Assembly: GCA_022559845.1 (NCBI GenBank)
Contig: CM040125.1
Coordinates: forward strand, 288,100,200-288,164,199
Origin: Amorphophallus konjac
Taxonomy: Eukaryota; Streptophyta; Magnoliopsida; Alismatales; Araceae
Length of the DNA: 64,000 bases
Reading direction: 5' to 3'
The notes under the pieces are model-generated. The model saw only the letters and a list, made by a program, of their open reading frames with translations, ran no database searches and was not told the origin of the DNA. Positions 54,167 to 63,136 of the stretch are shown in pieces. The position numbers were made by a program, and so were the translations under genes. Numbering within the stretch: the first letter of the stretch is position 1; each line of letters begins with the position of its first letter.

Positions 54167-55514
54167 ATGGATGCTAGAGGACTTACAGCTGAAGGTCATT
54201 CTGTAAGTAAGCCACCTTTCTTCGATGGGAATAACTATGCATACTGGAAGAATCGAATGTAGGTCTTTCTACGAGCTAAAGACCATGAGATCAGGAACGT
54301 AGTCAGCCGAGGTCCATTTGAGCTTCTCGAAGATGAAGATGTTTGGAGTCGGGAGCAGATTCAAAGATCAACTCTAAATTGGAGTGTTGTCAACGCTATG
54401 CACTGTGCTCTACATCCCACTGAGTTTTCCAGAGTATCCTCCTGCTCCACAGCGAAGGAAATGTGGGACAAGTTGGATGTAATATATGAGGGAACATCTC
54501 AGGTACGAGAAACAAAAGCTAATATGTTAGTATCTAAGTATGAAGCTTTTAAAATGAAATCTGATGAAACTATTTTAGAGATGTATGCCAGATTGATGGT
54601 GCTCACTAATAGTTTGAGAAGTTTAGACAAGGTCTATAGTGAGTACGAGCTAGTGAGGAAGATCCTTCGGTCACTGACACCGACCTGGCATACGAAGGCA
54701 ATTGTAATGGAAGAGTCCAAGAATTTGGCGACTACAACAATTGATGAACTCATCGGTTCTCTTATGACATATGAACTGAATCTCAAGAGGGTCGATGAGT
54801 CTGAAAAGAAGAAAAAGCCCCTGGCTCTTAAGGTAAATTCTAGTGGCAAAGGGTCTTCCAACGAACATAGCTCCTCAAGTTCTGAAGAAGACTCGGGTGA
54901 GTTTGCAATGCTAACCCGAAAGTTTAAGAAATTTTTGAGGAAAGAAGGTAAGGGTTTCAAAAGAAAATATTGCTCAGGGAAGAGGCAGTCAAAATAAAAA
55001 TCTGACACTGCCAAAAAGACTGATGGAATTATTTGTTATAATTGCAGGAAGTCAGGGCACGTGAAGGCATACTATCCTGAGCTACAGAAGGAGAAACAGC
55101 CCAAGTGGAAGAACAAGAAAGGCAAGGACATGGTGAGCACCTGGAGCGATGAAGAGGAAAAAAGTCAGAGCAGCTCATCCGATAGTGAAGGTGAAGATAA
55201 ACTATGCCTGATGGCCAAGAGAGAGGATGAAGAAAAGGAAGATGATGAGGTAACTTCCCCTTTCGAGAACTATACATATAGTGATTGAGAAGGAGCATAT
55301 GCTGAAATTCTAGATAAGTATGATGATGTTCGTAGGGAGAATAGACATCTGAAAAAGAAGATAAACACCCTTGTTAATGATACTTCTCAGAGTGATAGAA
55401 TTGCATGCTTAGAAACTGAGAACACTAATTTGAAAAACTCTCTTGCTGAAACAAAAGAATTTAAAACTGTCTTAAAAGAGTTAAGATGTGAAAATGAAAA
55501 TATGAAGAATGTTA
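54167..55514 (+). pseudogene. Element G gag (copia UBN2 type), interrupted by element F
   Basis: Met 54167 is the first after the PBS. Gag N-terminus: KPPFFDGNNYAYWKNRM then a stop (54260-54262). UBN2 core: MHCALHPTEFSRVSSCSTAKEM, WDKLDVIYEGTSQVRETKANM, DETILEMYARLMVLTNSLR, VRKILRSLTPTWHTKAIVME, LIGSLMTYELNLKR. A Ser/Glu linker leads to a stop at 54995-54997. The zinc knuckle CYNCRKSGHVKAYYP follows, its last Cys changed to Tyr, near 55040. An acidic region (WSDEEEKSQSS) and a stop at 55286-55288 precede a coiled coil cut by F at 55514. One frame throughout, three stops. It gives the uninterrupted pattern against which the three pieces of C were placed. Confidence 0.9.
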
Positions 55515-55824
55515 TGATGTGTCCCCTGTGGTTCTGGAGTTTTGATGATGACAGTATTATGCCTCATTATGTTTACATCCTTGATGATATAATCCTGTTG
55601 CATTATGAGAAACTGTCAGAACAGGTTTAAGGATGACTCACAGGTCATGAAGTTAACCCAAGTCAAAGTCAAATCATGACAGGTAAGGTGAATGCTCAGA
55701 TCAGGTAATGCTTTAATTAGTTCTTCAGCATACATTTAGTTCTTGTCTGCTATATGCATTCAATTCATTGGTTCATGTTCATTGTGCATTGCCTCACATC
55801 AAGTCTAGACATCCTGGTTGCATT

Positions 55825-56560
55825 CTAAGTCTACACATCCTGCTAGGTCGGTCTTCAAAGTATGTACATTGATCTTCAAGGCATCAAGTCTATACACTGG
55901 ACTGTGCTTCAAGCATTGGCCAAGTCTATTTAGTTAGTATGGACAGTAGTGGGTCGACCCACCCCTACTGATGCGTTGACCCATCAGAACACTGACTGTC
56001 TGGGTATCAAAGTCTATACATCAGCTTGATCGAGTAAGTCTGTACAACATGCCTTATTGTTCATATCATTAAGTCTGTACATTGGCATCTCATCTCCAAG
56101 TATGTACATCGCTACTTTATCAAAGCCTGTACAGTCGATCTTCAAGTGTTTGGCCAACTCTGTACATCCGTTTTGCCTATTCATTGTTGAGGCAGAGTCT
56201 GTACATTGGCTCAGACTTTCCAAAGTCTACACAACGCCCTTCATTGAAAGTCTATACATTTTGGCCTATTCCTATGCTCGAAGCTTTAGCTACACTCTAA
56301 GTCTATACACTGCTAAAGTCAAAACATCGCAGTGTTCAAGTCTTTCAAAGTCTGTGCATTGGCTTCGCTTTTGCAAGTCTGTACATTGGAGTCTTATCTT
56401 CAAGTCTGTACATCGGGCAACTTCTAATTGAAGTCTGCACAGTCAATGCACTTAACTGAAGTCTATACACTGGATTGTCAAGCTTCATGTCTATACACTG
56501 GATTGTCTAACTTCAACTCCATACATCCGATTACTGTTGCAGTGTTAACCAAGTCTATAC
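55825..56560 (+). repeat. Dispersed AAGTCTRTACAYTGG array in element F 5' LTR
   Basis: More than twenty degenerate copies of AAGTCTRTACAYYGG, every 20-45 bases, for example at 56013, 56035, 56073, 56198, 56374, 56404. The 3' LTR carries the same from about 63448 to the window end. A single long GTGGGTCGACCCAC palindrome sits inside (near 55952). Confidence 0.85.
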
Positions 56561-57142
56561 ACTGCTTCAGATCTAATTCACAATGAGATATGAATGGTGT
56601 GTTTGTGATTAAGTCTTGATTCATTAATCTTTTCGTTTGAATTAATTCCTGATGCAAGACAGGAACAGGGTCGACGCTAGAGCTTAAGGCGTCCACGCAC
56701 CAGTGAAGATGCATCCACGGATACTCTTCACAGCGTTAACTCTACGCAAAGGCTGCGTCAACTCAGCCACTCAAGAAGCAGAGGCATTGTCAGAAATACT
56801 CCAATGCGTCAACGCAGCAGTGGAGCAGCGTCGACATAACAGTTAAAAAAAAGACTAGGCTGGTTGCTCACTGGAATGCATCAATGCGTCAACGCCACGG
56901 GTTGGAAGCGTCGACGCAACAGTTAAAAAGGGTTGAAGATCTCTGAAGGCTGCGTCAACTCCTTGGAGCAAGTGGGTTGACGCCATCTAACTCCAATTGC
57001 TGAGCATACTGATGAATGGGCATGTGACCCGAAGCTGGCACCTGACACGTGATCCGAGGTGGTGCTAAGCACGTTATCCGAGGAGGAATCTTCTGGACGG
57101 AAGGCGTGGGAAGCACACGCCCTATCTCCCTATTGCTGCTGG

Positions 57143-57149
57143 TATATAT
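57143..57149 (+). promoter_or_regulatory. TATA box, element F 5' LTR
   Basis: GCTGGTATATATTGG, about 50 bases before a long GA-rich leader. Confidence 0.55.
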
Positions 57150-57524
57150 TGGAGCCTTCATCTTCAGATGGAGGCTGATCGAAGAAGAAGCCTGGAGAGC
57201 AGAAAGAGCAACAGCAGAGCAGAAAGCCCTTCGATCCAGCAAAAAAGAAAGAAGAGAAGAGAAAAAGAAGAGACAGAGAGAGGCTGCACGATTGAGTGTC
57301 AGGAAAAGAAAGAGAAAAAGAGAAGGAGCAGAGAGATAGTGAGAGTTCGTGGAGAAGAAGAAAGTAGTCTCGACTGAAGATCTGTCTACTGGACCGTGGA
57401 TCAAATCCAGGCCAGTCAGCTCCGATGAGAGCCACATCTGATGTTCTTTCATTTACAGCTTGTGTTTACTGTGTTATTTTCATTTCTTATTTTTCCTTTT
57501 ATTCGATCTGATTTACTGTGTTCT

Positions 57525-57915
57525 TCCGATCCTCTGGACTGAGGTCGGGTCCCTCCTGGTCTGGAGGAAGAGAGATCTGCGACCTCTGGTTTGCAAGTGG
57601 CTGGAAGTCACTTGTGTGTTTCCCTTCGGTTTGGAGGGGAGATCTGATCTCTGGTTCTAGGCTTGTGGGTTGCAAGTCCAGGGGTCCCTCCTGGTCTGGA
57701 GGAAGAGAGGTCTTCGACCTCTGGTTTCCAAGTGGTTGGGAGTCACTTGGGGTGTCCCTCCGGTTGGGAGGAAGAGGGGAGTTTGTTCCCCTGGTCAAGC
57801 TGTGTGGTAGCACCTGTTGCAGACTGAGTCTGCGGTTTCTAGCTTGTGCTAGTGGAAGCCTCACTCCGGTTGAGAGTGAGGGGTGGACGTAGGTCTGTGG
57901 ACCGAACCACCTAAA
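57525..57915 (+). repeat. Serial short hairpins, element F 5' LTR
   Basis: Consecutive stems: CCTC-TGGACT-GAGG, CCTCC-TGGTCT-GGAGG (twice, near 57547 and 57690), CAAGTG-loop-CACTTG (57594 and, as CCAAGTG...CACTTGG, 57727), AGAGGTC-TTC-GACCTCT (57706), GGGGA-GTTTGT-TCCCC, GCAGA-CTGAG-TCTGC, and CCTCACTC-loop-GAGTGAGG. The GGTGGACGTAGG and CCGAACCACCTAAAAA anchor follows. Stem sequences are unrelated to those of D or E, but the pattern is the same. Confidence 0.88.
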
Positions 57916-58254
57916 AACCCTGCTGTTCTGTGGTTTGCTTGTGGTGTGCTCTTCCATATCTTCTATCTGTTTCACAGGTTGTTTGAATAGTCTTGTTTCG
58001 AGTTACAGTGGCCTTGAGCTTTACATCTTGGTAAGTGAGTCTAGTTTGCATTGTACTGTCATTTGGCATTAGACTTCATCAGGTTTCACTAGTATAGTCA
58101 GCAGCTCATCTGGTCGATCAAATGTCTATTTGAACTCGATAGCTTTTATTCTGCAACTGTATCTAGTAGCAGGCGAATTGTTTTTAATTTGGGCAATATT
58201 CTTGAAGGGGATACATTCACCCCCCCTCTGTATCGATCGCACCGTTCCAAAAAT

Positions 58255-58266
58255 TGGTATCAGAGC
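58255..58266 (+). promoter_or_regulatory. Primer-binding site, element F
   Basis: TGGTATCAGAGC, exact initiator Met tRNA type, two bases after the LTR end. Confidence 0.93.
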
Positions 58267-58359
58267 AGGTTGTCTGCTTAGAAGGTCCAGCGATCTGTAG
58301 ATTCGATCCTGCTGTCTTGGTGCTTTATTATTCCTATTGCATTTATCTGATCAGCTTTC

Positions 58360-60885
58360 ATGGGTAATCCACTGGTTTTCAATGGTTCTAATTTTAATGC
58401 GTGGTTTATCAGTCTACGAAATTATGTTGATGCAGTTAATCCTGATATGTGGAAATTAATTTCATAAGGTCCTCACACATTACCAAAGAAAGTGTCTAAA
58501 TGGACCAACAGCCACAGATCAAAGGATGGAGAAAATCAGAAAGCCTTCAATCTGATGAAAGCAGCCACTGACAGAGCCTTACACTCTTGTTTTTATGATT
58601 CCAGGTCTGCCAAGGACATCCTAGAGGAGCTGAAGCTAGCTCACAGGTTAAATGAAGACAACTGCATGATGGCTAAAGGAAGTATTCATAGCAGCAGCCA
58701 AAATGAAGAAGAAGATGATGAGGAGAAGGTAAACATCTTCGAGAATTTTTCTTTAGATGATTGGGAGAATGCATATGCTGAGCTGTTTGAGTCTCATGAA
58801 CAATTAAGAAAACGATACAAGAACTTGAAAAAGAAAAGTGATTAGGGTAGTTCAAGTTCACCATGTGAAAATTGTTCAAATATGAAGCAATCTCATGATG
58901 CCTATTTGTCAGATATCCATATCCATAAAAACCAGAATGAAAAATTGATGAATGAACTTAAATGTGTTTGCTCTGAACTAAGTAGGCTGAAATCTGAAAA
59001 TGACTCTCTTAGAAAATCTGTTAAAGAAAATGAAGAAAAATTTGAGAAACTTGAGCAAGAGAAGAATTTGTTTGCTGAAAAATCTAATGCCATAAAATCT
59101 GTAAACATGGAATTGCAGAAAGATCTTGAAAAACAACAAAAAGAATCAAAAGAGTTTGAAGCTGGGTTAGAAAGTTCAAGGAAACAAATTGGCCTATTTA
59201 AAGAAGAAAATCAAAAACTTGTATGTGAAATCTCTGAACTAAAAGAAAAACTTGGCTCGATTGAGGATGATCAGGTTCATGTTAATGATTTAGTTCAAAA
59301 TGAAAAACTGTTGAAAGAATTTGATTCTGTTAGCGCTGAATTGGATGTTCTAAAATCTGAAAATGAATGTCTTAGGAAACAATGTGAAAAACTCTAGGTT
59401 CAAACAATATGTTCTGTTAAATCTGCATGCAATGAGTGTCTATTTCTCAAGAAAATAAATGAAGATCTTCACTCAAATTCAGAATGTCAGAAGGAGTTTA
59501 TTGTTTCCCTAATGGAAGAAAACAAAGATCTGTTAAACAAGATTCTGGTGCTTGAACAGATAGAGGAAGAACTGAATGATAAAATGAGCTCAATAAAAAT
59601 TGATAAAGACTCTGTTGAAGAAATTGAAAATCTGAAATCAAGAAATGACAAACTAATTCAAGAGGTTGAAGGATTGAAGCAGTTGAACACTGCTATGTCA
59701 GAGAAACTTCTTCTCTTAGAAAAAGGAAAAACTGTTTACATTGAAGAGTCTGAAAAATTGAGAAATCTGGAACAAGAAATTAAGGAATGTAAAATTGCAA
59801 ACAAGGTACTAAGCGAATGTGTAAATTGTAATGAACAATAGATTGCCAGTTATGAAATACACATCGTTTCTTTAGAAAATGAAATTGAAGATTTGAATAA
59901 TTGCTTGTCAAAATTTGTGGACAGAAAAGATAATCTGGACAAAATTCTAGGAACTAAGGTAAATTTTCAGAAGGAAGGGTTGGGCTATAATCCCTCAAAT
60001 AAGAAGAGTTTTCAAAACAAAGTTCAAACTTCCTTTGTGTCCAGTTCAACTTCTCAAAGCCCTCAGAACCTTCCTGGTTATCAGTCAACTGCTCAAAAGA
60101 AAACAACAGAAAAACAGACAGAAAAGAATCAACAAGTTCCTCTTCCCACTCTGCATGTTTCACCCACACACTCGCATGCATCTAGAAAGAAAATGATCTG
60201 TCACTACTGTCACAAATATGGACATTTGATGCATGAGTGTAATTTGATGGAAAAAGATGACCTAGCAGCTGCTCAAAACAATCAGGGTAGAAATCATGTC
60301 CTTAGGGAAAAGAAAATTCATTGTTATAACTGTGGAAAAATAGGACATGTTGCTGCACAATGCTGGTTAGGCCCTCATAGAAATACCTTCTCTAATTGTT
60401 CTCATTGTGGAAAACATGGCCATACAGTCAAGGACTGTTGGCATGCTCAGGAAAGAACATTCTCTCAAAATATAAAACTCCCTGCAAATAGAAATATTTT
60501 TGGAAGAAATAAATCTATTTTTAAAGAAAAGAGTCTGGCATGCTTTGAATGTGGAAAATTTGGCCACCGAGCTTCGGAATGCTGGTGGGCAGGTAAAGGT
60601 AAACCAAAATTTCATGCAAGTAACAGAAATCTTCATGCCAATGCACATAAAATTTATGTTCAGAATAATGCACACAGATTCCATGCTAACAATGTTGTGC
60701 ATAAAAAAAATTCAAGATCTGCTGTTTCCTATCATTATTGTGGGCAGGTTGGGCACTCCATGAGTGAGTGTAATTTAATGAAGTCTGATGACTTACATGC
60801 CCAAAGAATATGGAAAGCACCAATCAGAGGTGTTACTAACAAAGTAGGACCCAAGAAGTCGTGGGTACCTAGAAACACAAAATGA
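58360..60885 (+). pseudogene. Element F gag-like protein with five zinc knuckles (842-codon frame, four stops)
   Basis: The start Met at 58360 (MGNPLVFNGSNFNAWF) is the first after the PBS. Gag N-terminal domain to about residue 95, with a stop at 58465-58467. An acidic linker, stop 58843-58845, and a very long coiled coil (58880-59930) with stops at 59395-59397 and 59839-59841 come next. Then DNLDKILGTKVNFQKEGLGYNP and a Ser/Gln/Thr linker lead to five knuckles: CHYCHKYGHLMHEC, CYNCGKIGHVAAQC, CSHCGKHGHTVKDC, CFECGKFGHRASEC and YHYCGQVGHSMSEC (first Cys Tyr). The frame ends VGPKKSWVPRNTK. There is no frameshift in 2.5 kb. The stops make translation of a full protein unlikely, although the LTRs are young. 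No enzyme domain follows. Confidence 0.9.
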
Positions 60886-61376
60886 GATCTGTGCTTTGCA
60901 GGTATGTCTTGGGATGAGGAATAAAAGGGGGTCAAATAAACCAAGGCATCCAAAGTTTGGTAAACCCCAACTCTGCTGATTAAATGTTTGTTCACCTGAA
61001 TTTTTATTTTAATTGAACATCGTGCTTAATATGTCAATGCATACATGTCCAGAACTGCATCTGCCTTTGTAATTTTCTTTTATCATGCACTGGTGCATAC
61101 ATGAGTTTAAAGGATGTCTGCATTTGATGCATGCATATGTCAATTGCAGTTGTTTGATATTTGTTAAAATGCATAATCTCTGAAAATAAATTGCATTCTA
61201 AAAAATCTGAAAAGGTGAGTTGAGTAAGTCTGTTGCTTGGACGATGTCTCATGCTTAAAAATGTTCATCTGCACATTTGACATGCACATGCATCACAATT
61301 GCATATAAGTGGCATTATGTTAGCTAAAAGATGCATGTAGAACTGCAAATGCATTGGATTGTCATGCATGACTCTT

Positions 61377-61478
61377 GGTATATATAAATAGTGAGATACT
61401 AAAGGGTAGATGAATTCTGTGTGGAAGTGCTTACTATGTGTGAGGTAGTCTTTACACCAAGTCCTCCGCCTGGTACCA
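61377..61478 (+). other. Conserved non-coding block 1 in element F
   Basis: TGGTATATATAAATAGTG, GTGTGGAAGTG, CTATGTGTGAGGTAG, TCTTTACACCAAG, TCCTCCGCC and TGGTACC, in the same order and spacing as in D and E. The first segment resembles a TATA box. Confidence 0.75.
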
Positions 61479-62049
61479 TAGGTCAGAGTTGCATACATTT
61501 AGGAATGTTAGATCATGCATACATTTAGGGGGAGCATTATTCATATTCTACCATCTGAACTTCCCATCTTCAGATTGAATTGCTATCTTGCCTAAATCCC
61601 TGTGATGAATGTGTAATGCAACACATTTCAGCTTCCTGCTTCAACTGTTATCAGCCATCTTCCCTCATCTTATTCATTGGTATCATCTGTTGAATTGGCT
61701 GTTCCCAAAAATGTTTCGGCCTTTCCTGAAAACTCAGAAAGTATTCTCTGTACATATCCTGATCATAAATCTGAAAATAAATTAAAGAGGAATCTTCTAT
61801 TATATAGGATTATGAATGTCTGATTCTTTCAGCCGGTTGATGTTTCATGTATGTCTTGTGTTTGCTTATGAACATATCTTGAAAATATATGAGTTGGTCT
61901 TAATAAACTTTAACCAACATTTTCATGTTGAGTCTTTTAAACTCTTCTGAATTCTGAAAATTCTAAAATCATGATATTCCTTGATTGAAATGTATGAAAT
62001 TAGTATTGATTTTTAAACATCTGAGAATATAGATTATGTCTAAGGGTAA

Positions 62050-62225
62050 ATCCTGTCAGAGCAATGACCTTGGTCACTGAGAAACCATGTCCAAAGGACT
62101 GTATCTTGAGGTGCCATAGTTAACTCTGCTTAAAAATGATTGATAATCTGGCAGAGCAATAGCATGCACACTGAGAAATACATCTCACTCATCAAAGAAA
62201 TGATCTGTAGTGCGTCATGAAGTGT
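62050..62225 (+). other. Conserved non-coding block 2 in element F (two units)
   Basis: Unit 1: CAGAGCAATGACC, GGTCACTGAGAAACC, AAAGGACTG, TTGAGGTGCC. Unit 2: CAGAGCAATAGC, CACACTGAGAAAT, AAAGAAATGATC, GTGCGTCATGAAG. AGAGCAATG plus CACTGAG-AAAC matches E; the AAAGRA-ATGA part matches D. Confidence 0.6.
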
Positions 62226-63122
62226 AAATGCAATCTCTGTTCCTATGAAGCATGACAGTTAGTCCATCCAAGTGCTTAGGGATACTGGCGTCTAAACAAC
62301 GTGTATCCTCTAGTTACAAGGGTGTATTAAACTCAAGTGCTCATGAAGAATGTTATGAAAATTGCTGCTAATCTAGTATACCATTTGAAAAATATGTGCA
62401 AAAGAAATATTCTATTGGAACCCTTGACAGAAATAAATATTTTTCTTATGTGTTTAACTTCATTACTATTGATTGCATCTCTTAAAGGAATCTTTGAAAT
62501 TGAGTGAGTAAGAAAGAAGAAGATCAAACAAGACTGTCAATATGAAAGCAAGGTTCACTTTTATTAAAAATGATTTCAGATATGAGTACAGGAAACTTAT
62601 AAACAAGCCTTGCATACATCATATTCTGATCTGACTTGTCAATGAAGATCATTCATAAATCTCTATAATAGAAGAGTCTGAAATACTTGTTTAATCAGAT
62701 TTATGAAATTGATATCCCATTGAAAACCTTTCTCATTCATTTTGAGTACTTACTTTCTCACATTGGACTCCATTATTTCAAACCTGACTGTTGATCTAAG
62801 GGGGAGAATTCTTGCATGTCCCTGTGGTTCAATGTTCACTCAGGAGAGTATCTTGTCAGGGGGAGTTTTTGCTTTTAATGACTGTAACTCACTGCATTGC
62901 ATAATAGCTCCTTCAACAGTCAATGAACATTCCCTTCTTTTTGATGTTGTCAAAGGGGGAGAACTTTTGTGAGTCATTCTTTTTTATTTTTTGCATCAAT
63001 CAACACTTGCATCACATGGTGTTTATGTTCATGAACTTTGTCATATCTGTGGTGCATGTTATATGGTATTTCATAATCACCATGATGAATCTATTGCAAT
63101 GACTCATAATATTACCATCATC

Positions 63123-63136
63123 AAAAAGGGGGAGAT
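63123..63136 (+). promoter_or_regulatory. Polypurine tract, element F
   Basis: AAAAAGGGGGAGAT directly before the 3' LTR start TGATGTG; identical to the tract of D. Confidence 0.93.

Larger units (their letters stand above)
55515..58252 (+). repeat. Element F 5' LTR
   Basis: 2738 bp. The end is set just before ATTGGTATCAGAGC by analogy with D; the terminal CA seems mutated (CCAAAA). Contains the AAGTCTRTACAYTGG array, GCGTCGACGC motifs (56670-56990), TATA box 57143-57149, GA-rich leader (57190-57370) and hairpin array. Confidence 0.88.
60886..63122 (+). other. Element F non-coding internal region downstream of gag
   Basis: 2.2 kb, AT-rich, without a credible frame. Holds conserved block 1 (61377-61478), conserved block 2 (62050-62225) and internal GGGGGAG tracts near 61524, 62797, 62857 and 62952. 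Confidence 0.8.

Noticed and set aside
55825..56560. Regular short repeats resembling a CRISPR array
   Set aside because: Copies are degenerate, spacing is irregular, they lie in an LTR, and the DNA is plant nuclear.
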